From the NCBI GenBank assembly GCA_027574665.1, contig CM050650.1, positions 100,847,086 through 100,911,085 of the forward strand: 64,000 nt of DNA, given 5' to 3'. This stretch comes from Rhynochetos jubatus. Its lineage: Eukaryota > Chordata > Aves > Eurypygiformes > Rhynochetidae. Under the pieces are notes generated by a model. It saw only the letters and a list, made by a program, of their open reading frames with translations. It had not been told where the DNA came from and ran no database searches. Shown here piece by piece: positions 10,675 to 23,542 of the stretch (positions are counted from its first letter, which is position 1; each line of letters begins with the position of its first letter). The position numbers and the translations under genes are program-made.

Positions 10675-13594
10675 GTAAGTTCCCAGTAGTGCCCCCAGTT
10701 GTGATCTGGTCCCTTTGGGTACTACTAGTATGCAGGGTCATATTGATCTCTGCCCCAGCCCCTTAGCACTGCCTGCCTGTCTTTTTGTGCATACAGGGCA
10801 GGCACTAGGGCTATAACAAGGAAACTTGGAAGGAAAATAGGACTGACTGTCCTTTGTCTGCTGCATTCATCTGTATTTTTTGTGTTGCTTAGGGGAATCG
10901 CTACATAAAAGGTGTATCCACTGAGCATCGGATTAAGAGTGGGTTCCATTCCATCTATTAGCTGCCTAAAGAGTCAGAGGGTCTAGTGTACACTTCCTCA
11001 ATTCCTTTGGGAAGAGACGGAGTGTGCTGTTGGAGTCCCTGAGGGATCTTCATGGCCCATCAGTGTGGAGTCTCTGCTGGAGTTGCCCAAGGTGATTCAT
11101 CCTGCATGTCTTAAGTACTCAGTAGGGATGGAAACAATCATCTTGGGAAGTGCATGTGTCCTTCCAGTGACTAAAGAACAGCCTTAAGTGACTAGCTAAG
11201 CTAGGCAACTAATTTTAATATAGAAAAATACAGATTAATTCCTACATTAATATTCTGCAATAGAGGAGTTGTTAGTGTTATGGTAGCATATAACAGGAAC
11301 TGTCACTCTGAAGTACTTCTAAGTGTATCTGGTTTTGATTTTTTTTTTAAATTTTTCCTGTTTCTCTTTTTTTCCACATTGGCCTCTCCAGCAAGGAGAG
11401 AAGTAAGCCCAAGAGTGCCACCGTTACATGTTGAAACCTACCCCTTGTCCACCCCTCCTCTGTGGTGACTTGAGAAAGGTTAAATCTCCCAGGTTCTATA
11501 CCAGTAGACAGAAACTTTAGAGATGAATTGAAATGAAAGAAATTAAAATCTATCTCATCCCATGTCTATTTTCCTTATCACCTTTTCTTTGAGAAAAGCA
11601 GAGAGGCTTGAGAGAAAATCTCATCTAAGAAAGGGATTGACTGTGTTTTCAGCGGGAAGGGAAAAAGACCAAGGTTGCTACTGGGATGAGGCTTGACATG
11701 TTATGGTCTCTATAGAACAGGAGTTTCCACAACCTTTCCACCTCATTTGTCCTAAAATGTAGTGGAAATATTAAACATTAGGCTGTGAAACTTCCCAAAT
11801 GAAACTGGGATGCTCTCTGAACAAAGTGTTACTAAAAATGTCACCTAGCTTTATGCATATAGAACTCAATTTACAGTGCTCTGGGCATGTATTAATGCTA
11901 CAGTAATACTGGAGCACCACACCACATTCTTGTCTAGTGTCTCAGTGTTTACAAGGGTTCATGTTTAAAATGTAAGTTTTTGCAGTTAGGAAAAGTCTTT
12001 TTGCCATGGCACATTACATTTTTTTCTCCCGGAAGTCTTTTTTTGCAATAGAAAGAATAGTTTTCATCTATTGAGGTATGTTTTGTTTAACATCTTTTTT
12101 TTTTTTTTTCCAGTTTGATTATTGAATTTGAAACTATAAACATACTGTTTAAAGAGAAGTATACAGATAAAAATACAGTAAAGTTTAAATGATAAACAAG
12201 TTTAAAATAATAATTAAAAAATAATTGAAATGAGATCCTCTGTAAGGGCAAGCTTTTTGCATCAATACAACACAAAATGCAAACTCGTCCTTTCCTGACA
12301 AGTTATTATGACTAGATTTCTTGTGAATGTCAGAAATAATTTGAATTTCAGCTCATGTTCTTTTTATTTCTGGATGTAGTAATATTCCTGGATTTGATAG
12401 CTGGCCAACGGAAATCACAGGCTCTTTTCTGTTTTGATGAGTTAATGCCACCAATAATAAGGCTACATCCAACTTTTGCCAATCAGAGCTAAGAGCTTTC
12501 TTCTCTGGTTGAACTGAAATATCTTTGCTTATCTCTTATAAACTCCTATTAGTCTTCAATATCATCTAAATATTTGAAATTATATGAAAAAATGTCTTAA
12601 AACCTGAAAAAAAAAGACTTGACAAAAACTAATCCTAAGTTTTAAACCTGAGTTGCATGGATGAGAACTATGCTGAACTCTTGAGGCAGACTTACTCTCA
12701 TGGGTCACCGTATGGAAGGATGTAAAAAAAAAAGCCATAGGCAGTAGATCCAAACCAATGGGGTACCTTTCTTTCCCTCTGGCCTCTCTATTGTAGAGAG
12801 CAAATTCTTCTGGCATATGGAGTTCATAAAAATTAATTCTGAGGAGGCTGTGGGTCAAAGTACAGACTAAAATTCTAGGCACCTTAGGTCATATCTATGC
12901 AAAAAGCTGTACCTTTTTATGTCCAAAGCAAGTGAGCATTTTGAGTCGCTTGGTACAATTCCTCCATGGAAACCGAATTCAAATTAGGTCAGATTATGTT
13001 GGTTTTATTGAATTTGTAAACTTACAAATAAAAATTCTAAACTGAACCACTGCAAGAGTACCCACCAAGAAGTTTCCATCTGGTTACATAAATTAGTTTT
13101 CAAACTAGTTTTAATTAAATAGATATGGCTATCGTTTATAAGAAAACCCCTTCATTTTTAGCACATACACTGGACCTCAGCAGTTGTATTGATTGTTTGA
13201 AAAAAAAAAAAGACTGGGCATCAGTTCCTTGATGTATTTTTTAATGTAATTTCTGGTGGTTTTTGTCTTAATCTGTGAAGAAAAGTTCCACAGAACTAGC
13301 GTGAAAACATTGCGGTTTTTTCCACAGTTGCTCAGATTCACACTAAACAATTCATTAGACCATTCCCAGCATGCCGCAGCTTTAGGCTGACATACTATGA
13401 TATTAAGAATATAGACAGAACCTCAAGCTTTATTTAGTTCTGTCGATCATATGATATTGGAGAGGAACAACTAAGTAAATATGGATTGCAGTTGCAATAC
13501 ATTTCAAAGAACTTTCCAACAAGGGAAATGTCTGGTCCAAGATTCACGCCTGTGGGCACAAAGCGATACAAACTATTGTGTAATATTTATGTTA
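10675..13594. other. Unique AT-rich non-coding stretch
   Basis: About 2.9 kb with no recognised gene or repeat. A T15 run lies at 12095-12109. Read on the minus strand it is an A15 tract after an AT-rich, 3'UTR-like segment, but no coding similarity supports a retrocopy. Confidence 0.55.
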
Positions 13595-13650
13595 AGGTTG
13601 GACTCGATCTCAAAGGTGTTTCCCAACCTAAAGAATTCTATGATTCTATG
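13595..13650 (+). repeat. CR1 LINE 3' end fragment
   Basis: The 3' terminus of a chicken-repeat-1 retrotransposon. It reads aggttggactcgatctcaaa and ends in the tandem octamer attctatgattctatg that terminates avian CR1 elements. Only the last 56 bp remain, which is normal for heavily 5'-truncated CR1 copies. Confidence 0.92.
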
Positions 13651-14743
13651 GTTACTGTAGCACCCAGCTTGCTTGAGCCTGCTCAGGACCTGAAAGGTCC
13701 CTTATGACAAAACAGTCCTGGCCGATAAGAAGGCTAGACTAAAAAGAAAAAAAAGAAAAAGAAAAGTCAGAAATACCAAAAGAAGTACAAAATTATATAT
13801 AAAATCTGGTATCAACTTGTCAAAGTTCACTTTTAGTTTCTTTCTGATAAAAATAAGTACCCATTGTTTCGTTTTTTTTTTTAAATTTTTTTAGCTGCCT
13901 TTATTTTTGGCTGCATATTGCTGCAGAGAGCCCTGTGACAGGATTAGGAAGAGAGAGTGGTGACCTTGCAGGACAGCTCAGGGAGGCAGTGCTGGCCATA
14001 ACGTGTGCTCTGAGAGAAAGTACTCTCTGTCGAGCACCCACTGACCATACACAGGCAGACAACACTACAGGGACGAACAGGGTGACCCCAGAGCCGTGTG
14101 TTCAGGCTAGAAGCCTGAAACTGGAAAATATTTTAAGTGAAGTCTGGCATTTTGTGAACATTTGTTTTATGAAGAGATAGGAATTTTGTCCTGAGAAAAA
14201 AGAATCTGACCAATGTCCCAGTGCTCTTCTATGCTCAGAAATGACCTAGTAGTTACCATTACATCCTGAATTATTAACTTCACCCCTGGAATTCAGTCCA
14301 CCTCTAACAAAGTAAAGAGATGGGATTTTCTCTTACTGAAGCACTTTTAGTCTGATCTTGTAACACTGAACTTTTCAAGGAGTAACCAACTTTTCTGTTT
14401 AATGTGTCTTTCAATCAATACCTCTGAGGGCAAGAATCTCTAAGGCAACCTTTTTTATAAAAATGATCTGTAGCACTCAAATTTTGTCTGTGGGATTCAG
14501 CTGGATCTCTCAAGAGATCTTTGTTGGGTAGAATCAAAGAAGTCACGTAAATTTCTGGCTTTCCAGAGCTTTAGTTATACTGCATATCCTTATCAACACC
14601 TTTGCTATGCCACACCTTACATTCTGTTTGAAGTAAGTTATATGTTTGCATTCCTGGATTCACTGCTCCTGAACTTCCTCATAATGTTCTAGTTAGATAT
14701 ATCAGTCTTTATGAAAGCCATATTCTAATTCTTTATAGACATA
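13651..14743. other. Non-coding stretch between two CR1 fragments
   Basis: An A-rich run (about 13738-13766) is followed by a more GC-rich part (13930-14130) that begins after an acceptor-like tattgctgcag. An 81-codon forward frame covers that part, but no matching donor is visible and I recognise no protein. Confidence 0.5.
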
Positions 14744-14930
14744 TCATGGAATCTTTTAGGTTGGAAAAGACCTTTAAGGTCATCCAGTCCGACCATTAAC
14801 CTAACACTCCACCACTAAACCATGTCTCTAAGTACCTCCACATATCTCTTGAATACCTCCAGGGATGGTGAATCAACCACCTGCCTGAGCAGCCCATTTC
14901 AATGCTTGACAACCTTTTCAGTGAGGAATA
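14744..14930 (-). repeat. CR1 LINE 3' fragment
   Basis: Minus-strand CR1 3' region. On the plus strand it begins tcatggaatcttttaggttg, continues through gacctttaaggtcatccagt and ccaccactaaaccatgtc, and fades out after gtgaggaata. This order is the reverse complement of the CR1 3' untranslated region and the end of ORF2. About 190 bp remain. Confidence 0.92.
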
Positions 14931-17900
14931 TTTAAAATAAAAACTTCTCAAGAATCATCTAGAGAAAATCACAGACAAGAAGACACTTCTTCAGTGTCTT
15001 ATTTCTTAGGATTTTTTCTGTAACAGTAGGTTTTTTGTCTGTAAAAAGTTTTCTTTCGTTGTAGATGCTTAAAAAAAAAGAGAGGATAACTGTCATAAAA
15101 AAGTGGAGCGGACTATATGACTGGTGCTTTTAAAGAAGCAGAAGTTGAAAAATGAAAAACAGATGTTTGGAAGAATGGCACATGCAACTTTGATTCATGA
15201 AAGGATAAATTTGTTATAGTTCAGATGGGGCTAAACTATGTTAAGGGGATTGCCTGAGGTGTTGGCTTTTTGGAAATATTGGCAAACCACAGGTTTCCAC
15301 ATTCCTTTGTGCATAGCCTGAAGGAGTTCAGACACACCAAATATGTAGAGTGTCCTTGCTACACAATGAACAGACAGATAAATAACATGAATTTAGATTG
15401 TCCATGGATTATTTTTACAGATGACCAATAATTTTGTCAATATTTTTAAAAACTGTTAATAAAACAGTTTTTTGGTCTAAATCAATCAAATTAACCTATG
15501 AAAAGTGTTTAGGGATTAGAAAATATTTTTAATTATTACTACATGCAAAACAAATATTGTTCTGAACTGTATATAATGCTAGGATGGAGAATATATGAAA
15601 ATATACAGGTAACCCTCAATAATAATATTTTTTTTGTTTGTTTGCAGAATTTTATTAGGTTTTTGAAACCAGAGAAATATTAGAATGAATAGAAATAATT
15701 TCTAAGTCTAAATATTTCCCAAGATCTGTACCATACTTTTCCATTTCAACTTCATCTTCCTTCCCTGCATTAACGAACAATGTAGTGAAAGATCAAATAA
15801 TGGGGTCATTGCAATTGAATTTCATATATATAAAATCAGATTTTTATAAATGTCTCACAGTTCATATTTTTTCTTTACCAGCTATTTTTTCAGATTTTCT
15901 GGCACAAAGTATTACCAGCTGAGTGGGCAGTGAGTGAGTGACTAAACATGGCATTTGTTGATTTTCACTCCAGAGCCTGTGAGTCCTTGGGAGACCGAAT
16001 TGCCTTCAAATTCTGTTCAAAAACATCTAAAAAATGTGAACCTATGGTCCAGAAGGTTAACTCTGTTGTACAATGTCCTGCACTTCTCTTAGACAGGCCT
16101 GGAGATCTGCAAACTGAAAAAGATAATCATCCTTATCTCTAAAATGGAAACCACTCTGTGTTTTGGTGTCCGATGGTGGTTTGATGTCACTCTTTCTTTT
16201 CTGAAAAAAATAGATTCAAAACATTTATAACAGTAACTAATATCATAACAGAGTTTAGATTTGAAGGAGGGTTTAGCTTAGTTTAAGAAAAGAGAGGCCC
16301 ACAGTGGTGGGGAAGGGAATTGTTTTTGCTGTTTATTTCAGGTAGAAGAGACTGTAAGGTGCACAATCAAGTAGGTGGGGTTTTGGTGTGTGCTTGTTTG
16401 TCATTTCATGTGGGCTAGCTTTACTCTCTTAAATATTTATTACTTAATCCAAAAAAGTAATAACAGTAGTGCTGTAACATTTCTCTGGCTGTGTTCCCTC
16501 TGCAGGGTAATTACTTGCAATGAGTGCTTGAGGGCACACTGGTCCCAGCTTGAATCTCTTTGGCTGGAGAGAAAATGATCAAGATGGTTCTTACCTGTCT
16601 GAGTTCCAGTCTCAGAGCTATTGTGGAAATATTTCATTGTCAGAAATACTGTAATAGAATTTCAAATCTCAAACCCTTTAATTGCAAGATTAACAGGTTC
16701 CAAACTAGCAAAAATAACCGAAATGTCATTTCCAGTTGTTTGTACGCTCATTCATGTGTTCACTTAGCTAACTAACGCGAGCCAGATACAGCACTTGCAA
16801 TAAAGCTCAGAGTTGTAATTTTCTTGCTCCACGGTTATAGTCTCTTTGAAAATGTGTAATGTAGGCTGGGAGTGATTCAGCTAGCTCAAATACTTACATA
16901 CAAAACCGTCTGTGGAAATACAAAGACCATATATCAAAAAGGAGGGCACTACTTCATATCAAGTATATTTTCCAGGAGGTCAAAGTGGGACACAGAGGAA
17001 TGAATGAAGGAATTCTGAGCATCTCCAACATGCGACTGGTGAGTCCCCTTTTTGTCTCTTGTCTGACAAAGTCTGCTGGAGTCCTTTCACGTTCATTGAT
17101 GCGTCCTTTTGAGCCCTCAGGCATGACTACGATTAATGGGTGAAAATAAGAAAGGGAAACCCTTTGTATGAAGTAGTACCCTCCAGAGCTAAAGATGGGA
17201 AGTACTACCAATAGTCTCTTTCATTTCTGTTCACAGTGACCTGAATGATGAATTGGCCATGCATTGCCTGGACAACACACTCGCAGTTTGTCACACTCCT
17301 TAACTCAAGGCTACCCAGCTATGTGGGGATAAGTTAACAGTCTGCTCCCACTGAGGGTATTAATAACATATTCACATATTTTTAACATCATATGTAGATG
17401 TGGTCATGTTTCAGTGACTGAGTGCTCCAATGCCACTAATGAGCTGGCTTATCCTTGTTTTAGAAGGAACCAGGCCACCATTACTCAGGTGTAAGCCCAG
17501 AACAACTTGCACAAATGCACCTGTTAAAGAAAGTTCTTATTCTTCCCAAGTCTTAATTTGTTCCTCAGGGCAGTTTGCAAGCGAGATAATTGGGATCTTG
17601 CATAGTAGGGGCAGAATCCCATCTGTCTGAGCCATCTATAATTGCTTGCTGTCTGTTTCAGTGGAGCAGCCCAACTGAATGCTAAGGTTTTCTTCCACCA
17701 CTTAAAGCAGTGGTAGGAAAATAAACAATAAATGTGATCTGTATTTTTATTTTGGATAATAGGTTAAAAATTTCAACACTGAAAAATATCTTCAGAGATA
17801 ATTTTAACAGGTTGCAACAATTTATTGTTGGGTGCTTTTAAAGCATGTGCCTCACCAGAGCATACGGATACCTCAGTCGGTTTTCAGTGGACATAGTTAA

Positions 17901-18132
17901 TAATATCCATATGTGCCAAGGCAGACCATAGTGGCAATAGTCTGAAGAGCAGCAACATTTTATAGCTGTAAAAGCACAATGGATAAGATCAGGTGGGTCA
18001 ATACAACATTATTTTCAGCATGAATCCTGGTCACATTCAGTCCTGAATTCGTATTGCATCCATGATCATATATATCCAGATACAGGCATTACGAAGGTTC
18101 TTGAATGTGCTGGGGGAAGTGATTGCTCTTAC
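14931..18132. other. Unique AT-rich non-coding stretch
   Basis: About 3.2 kb with no gene or repeat I can name. The short open frames show no known motif and no convincing splice pairs. Confidence 0.55.
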
Positions 18133-18332
18133 CAGAGGTGGCTGCTGCAGGCAAGTCTAACACTATTGGATTACACCTTAAGTCAGTCATCTCATGCAAA
18201 GTTGAAGAAGTCGGACCTTCTAAGGAGGTCCCAGTATTGCACACAACAAGGGTCACTGAGGTATGTGACGTGCCCGAGTTCAGGCTCTTCTTCGGATAGT
18301 ATGAACCTGACTGAGTTGGGGGTGGTTTATAT
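18133..18332 (-). CDS. Candidate internal coding exon, unidentified protein
   Basis: A possible 200-nt internal exon read on the minus strand. Upstream (plus-strand side above 18332) the minus strand reads tttcttgcatcccctctttc and then accatcag, a strong pyrimidine tract and acceptor. Downstream, the sequence ctctg is followed by gtaagag, a good donor, with the last exon base at 18133. The frame is fully open and translates to about 66 residues, starting YKPPPTQSGSYYPKKSL and ending NPIVLDLPAAATSG. It would enter after two bases of a codon and leave after one, so skipping it would shift frame. The peptide is rich in serine, threonine and proline with no obvious domain or membrane segment. I do not recognise it. 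Caveats: the frame also runs on upstream of the acceptor (18442-18089 as one open frame), and the plus strand is open across part of the same interval, so chance is possible. No partner exon was found in the window. Confidence 0.2.
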
Positions 18333-21300
18333 CTGATGGTGAAAGAGGGGATGCAAGAAACTGAGTAAGGGAGTTTGCTACACATTTTTCTTTTGGATCT
18401 GCGCTTGACAAGGTGCTGAGACTTTATATCTTCCATGGACACTAACTACATGCAGGTCTTCTTCACACTACAATGCAAAACGTCTGCTGGGGTCTCATAC
18501 TGTAACAGGTGTGATACCCTGTGCAACTAATCTTGGCAGACATTTCAGGGCTGAGTACTTGTTATTTTGCTGAGGTCGCAGGTAAGGTTTTGTGCTGTTC
18601 TGTGAGGGAGATTAATGTGTTGTGTGTAGTGTGTTTCATTATCAGCTGGAGGCAGAAAAAATTCCTTCTGGAGACTCAGAAGCTGTTGATGTGTGGAAAC
18701 ATGCTGTGTGAACAACAGGCTGTGACTAACACATTAACTCAACATTTTCCTGCTTTGTAGGGTTAGATATTTATGAGAAATTACATATTTTTGTAATTAA
18801 TTTTGTACTTCATTCCTAAGAAACTTCAAAATGAATAGGTGTATGTTTATCAGATCTGTTGGACTTTTTACATTTCTGGTCATAGGAACAGTTTTGGTGA
18901 TCCACTGTTACCATTTTTTTTTGTTCCAAAGCCTTTTAGAAACCTCATAAGAAAACAAAGTTCACATCTCAAATAACATATAATGCTTGGACACAAGCTG
19001 AAGCAGGGAAACATAACGTACACTAGGTGATGGCAGAAGGAAACTGGAGGGTAATGGCACTAAAAGCAAGCAGTCATTTAAACTGGCTGTTTGCTCAATG
19101 TGGTGATCTTGAACCATCTGGAAGTTTGTTTTAATAAATAAATAACATCTGTTTCTCTTCACTGCAGCACAACCTAACCTTTAGTAGTTGCCTCATTTCT
19201 CCAAGGCACTCACCAGAAATTAATTTAGAAGGAGGATGTGAAATAGCAATAGCCACACAGACTAATTCCTGGAGAACATCCTTGACGACAGTCAGATGCA
19301 AGGGCAGATATGCACAAGCTGAAACAGTTTCTGAAGGGTCATAACCACATGCTGATCAACATAATTTGATAGTTATTTAAAATGCAGCAACCTTCCTTGC
19401 CTACGGGGCATGAATGAAGAAACATCCCATTGCTCTCAGCATAAAGAGCTGGTCTCTGACAAAGAGGCATCAAGTTTGTTGTTAGTTCTGCTACCCAAAT
19501 CTACAAACTCATGACTTTGGAGTTTCTGTTTCAGGCACTGGGCCCTTGGTAGCATGAAAATAGGTTGGCTGGAATTTTAGATGAAATGCAAAATTGTTGC
19601 TAACTGGAGAAAAGGTGCTACAATATCCTTCCTCTTCTGCTATTTCGTGGAGCTCCTTCAGCTGCATGGTGGGCTCGGTCACTGTCCCACCAGATGGCAT
19701 AGCACAGAGCTGTCTTTCCCACACGGCTGTTTCATGACTGGACCCGAAGCACCGAGGCTCCCTTCTTGATGGCTTCATGAAAATGATGCTTGCCGAAAGA
19801 GTTTGACAGAATGTTTATTGTTGCCAGGCAATATATCATCAGGTCTACCACAACGTACTACAGGATGAAATTGCATGTGTTACCTATTGTCATTTGAGAG
19901 GAAAACTTGATGGGGGAAAGCAAAATGAATTTTAAAACAGTTTATCTAACCCATCGTATAAGATTCACAGGAAAGGTTCAAATTGTTTTAAGGGTGTTAT
20001 TTATGTTTGAATATTTGATGATAGGTTAGTAAATCTTTCTATTCTGTAATGAAAAAGAAATTGATCTTAATGTTTTGGGTCAAATTTTCTATGCAAAATC
20101 CTAACCGATCACACTCGAGAATTAGATTCATATTCACCTCTGTGCCTTCATGTACGAATATAACAATTACATCATTCTCTTTTGTATAACTAGCATATTT
20201 AATACACCTTAAATATGCATTCTCATGCCAACAGGTCCTTCAGCAAAGGCAGTCTGCACATTTAAAAAATCAAAAGCAATTTGGTTAAATGACCTGTAAC
20301 CTAACATGGTTCATGCTGCTAAAAATCACTAAGTCTGTTCTTCAGACAGCTCACAGAGCCAAAGCTAAATTTCATTTTAAGAAAATGAGCTTTGAGGAGA
20401 GTGCTTTTGTATGACTCATAATAGGAGAGCAATATGAATATGTTTGACACTGTGTATGTGTATTTACAATCTTCCTATTGTTAAGAAATGCTTTTTCTTG
20501 TTTTGTCTATGTTTAACCTCTTTTCCTAAATGAAGATTAACATTAGATAGGGTAAAATGAGACAAACATTCTAGCAAGGCTTTCCAAAAATATCCTCAAG
20601 TCACAATACTTCATCTTAGGATACACATACCTTTACACATTTACAGGAGTAGAGACAAAGAGAGAAAGAACGAACATCCTAATATCACCTCTGATGCCTC
20701 CTTCAAATGAAATTACCTAACTGTGCATGGAAAGTGTCATTCAGAGAAGCTGAAAGTGTAGTTGAAGATGTTTCTACAACATTTTGCTGTTTGAATGTTA
20801 TATTTGTCATTTCTTCTTAGGTAAAGACACAAGTGGAGTGGTCAAATGGGCTTGTGTGGCATTGGCACTGCCAGCATGGCCACCCACAGCAGTGGGAAGG
20901 CACTAACTGTAACTATAGTCAAGGTTGCCATACTAGCAGCTCAACAGTTCCACTTCAACCACTGGGTATAGCCATAAGGGTGCCAATGGTCTGTGTATGC
21001 CTTGTGATGTGAATTGTCTTTTCCTTGTGTGGCAGGTGGTTGTCAGGGCTATAGAGGTGACAGTGGGTGTTCTTAGCTGCTATTTCACCTCATTGTGTGC
21101 ATTTTCCATGATGTGTTCTTGCATTAATGGAGACATTTTTCAAGCAGTTTGGGTTTTTTTTAAGGAACTGGCTATTCTTTGCATTAAAAAAATAGATTAT
21201 TTCACTGATTCGGCACTTTGCTAAGGTGCCGCCATTCACCTTGTCTTTGTATCATCAGCCTGAAATGTCTGTAAGTTCTGAGTCCTAATGAAGTACTTTT

Positions 21301-21792
21301 ATTGTGGAAGAACATGCCTGATTTTATTTTGTTGTCATTTGCAGTGCAGAAAATTGGGAGAAACTGTTTTATCAATGAACTGTTCTGAGCCTTCAGCTTC
21401 AACTGAAGTGTTCAGTGAACTTGTGTTCACTGCCTGTCGTCCTATTGCTGTGTACCTCTAATTAGAGTCTGGCTCTGTCTTCTCTGTGTGCTTCAATCAC
21501 ACAGTTGTGGAGAGTGATGACCCTGAATGTTTCTACGACATGTGTATTCACATATGTCTACTATGCTGTGTTTCTACTTAGCGTTTCAGAGGTGTCCCTC
21601 ACAGACTCAGGGGATACTGATGATTTATAGTCTTTGGATGTTTTTCTTAAGAAGCATGGTCTTCTTGCACTTCATTACTAATATTAATAATAATGGCTTT
21701 AAAGTGCTGGGTAAATCTCAGTGGTGAAGAAATTACAAGTTTGTCAAGGATGTTCTCACAAATTTGTTGAACTATCAGGGTGTATGGGAACT
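18333..21792. other. Unique AT-rich non-coding stretch
   Basis: About 3.5 kb without recognised repeats. Opposed short frames lie near 19509-19778; no splice pair supports either. Confidence 0.55.
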
Positions 21793-21975
21793 TCATAGAA
21801 TCATAGAATGGTTTGGGTTGAAAGAGACCTTAAAGACCACCTAGTTCCAACCCCCCTGCCATGGGCAGGGACACCCTCCACTAGACCAGGTTGCTCAAAG
21901 TCCCATCCAACCTGGCCTTGAACACTTCCAGGGAGGGAGCATCCACAGCTTCTCTGGGCAACCTGTTCAATGCTC
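21793..21975 (-). repeat. CR1 LINE 3' fragment
   Basis: On the plus strand it starts tcatagaatcatagaatggt, then has ggttgaaagagaccttaaag, the self-complementary ctgccatgggcag, ccactagaccaggttgctca and the block ending gggcaacctg. This is the reverse complement of a young avian CR1 3' end. It is among the best preserved CR1 pieces in the window and matches the plus-strand copy at 34953-35099. Confidence 0.95.
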
Positions 21976-23542
21976 ATTGACAGTGGCAGATACTTTGGTT
22001 TTCTCTTGAGTATAGTTCTGCTGAACTAGTCTCAGCGCTCTTGCTTTCTCAAAGAAATTCCTTCAGACAGGAAGCAAAGCAACTTCTGAGGAGACTTTCC
22101 TGTAGTTGATGTCTTTCACTGTAGTGCTTTAGCTTTCATACAGACTTGATGGGTTCATTTACATACTGAATAGCTTTGTTGGCACTGCTATTCCTGTAAT
22201 AGTGGTTGCTGGACATTTCCTAGTTTCTTAAAAGAAACTCCAGTTTTGTTAAATTTTGCCTAAATCTTGTAGGTATGTATCATTACTCATATACAGAAAC
22301 ATTTAACTGCTTTATAGCTTTTATGATACTTGGATCATATTCCAGTGATGCATCTTTTCAGTGACTAACATGGCTTCTGTACTCAATAATGTTCTTGTTT
22401 TACTGTGATTTGGCCTTTGTTTGAGTATTTTTTTGGGGGGAGGAAGGGACCTATTAGATTTTTGTCACTATTTCCTGTGATGTTTCCAGGCAGGTTTGGA
22501 TTTACAGAAGACATGCAGGGGATTATAGCTGCCCCCCTTCTGAATAGTATGCAGTAAAAAGGAGCCTGCATTGTTGTGTTGATTGTTCTGTCACATGGCC
22601 TGGTAAGCATCAACCCTATCACCAATAGCCCTGATGGATCTGCAGCTTGTGATGCAGGTGATGACCTTGATTCGTTTTTGTGTTTTCCTTTCAGGGCTGC
22701 TAAGGACTCCACTTACATTAGAACTGCTACCAAGTTTAACAAATGTAAAGATTTTTTCTACCCATATTTGTTTATCCACCTGATTTAGAGAATCATAGTC
22801 ATATGAAGCTGGAAAAATAAAGGCAAGAGATTTATAGTTCATTTAATTTTGTCTTTTACAACTGTGCAGCTGGATTCCCTCCATATCCTTCCAGCTGACA
22901 TCATAGTATGGAATTGACTTTTACTCTATTTTCTCTCTCTGTGATACTGTTAATTTCTACTTTGTGTGCTGATTTTTAAATTTGATGTGTTTTTTTTTCT
23001 TTTTTTTTCAACTGGGAAGAACATTAAGTATTATCGCATCCACGTCCTTATTCTGTATTGCAGCCAGAAGGAAAGTGTCATTCTTTATAACATCCTCTCC
23101 TTGTAGGTATTTTCTAACTCCGCATTGCTTATTCTTAAATTTTTGTTCCCTGTGTGACACATTTTGTGAAGTGTATTGCCCATTTGAGGATTCAAACGGT
23201 ACCCTCCTGTGCAACTGAGGTGAAGGCACAGCTTGGAGAAATATTACAAGAAGACCCTGAACAAGGAGATGGTCTAATGAAATAATTATTGTTAAACATA
23301 GGGAGAGTCTTGCAAATGTAGGAAGCCATTATGCAATAACCTTGCAGGGAAATAAAGGCAAAGTACCCATTTCTTCCAGGTGATATATGTCACTTTTCTG
23401 CATAATAACATTTCCTGGGAAGAGAGACTTCAGATGCCTTGCAAGTGACTGAAATGGAAACTGCTGATAACTTTATTAAACCCCAGATAATCAGCATAGT
23501 TCTTGAGTGAAAAGGCACAGAAGAAGTCAGAAGTTGCTGTAT
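21976..23542. other. Mostly unique non-coding stretch
   Basis: A weak ancient CR1 similarity is listed separately (22793-22900). A T-rich tract (about 22988-23008) is also present. Nothing else is recognised. Confidence 0.5.
22793..22900 (-). repeat. Possible ancient CR1 3' fragment
   Basis: The plus strand reads gagaatcatagtcatatgaa, then gctggaaaa and agttcatttaatttt, which resembles the start of the reverse complement of an old CR1 3' end (repeated atcatag, then gaagctggaaaggacc). Divergence is high and similarity fades after about 100 bp. Confidence 0.35.

Noticed and set aside
12095-12300. T15 run as the poly(A) tail of a minus-strand processed retrocopy
   Set aside because: Upstream minus-strand sequence is AT-rich and UTR-like, but no coding remnant or clear target duplication could be seen.
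13935-14180. 81-codon frame after an acceptor-like tattgctgcag as an exon
   Set aside because: No matching donor could be found at a sensible place and the peptide is unfamiliar.
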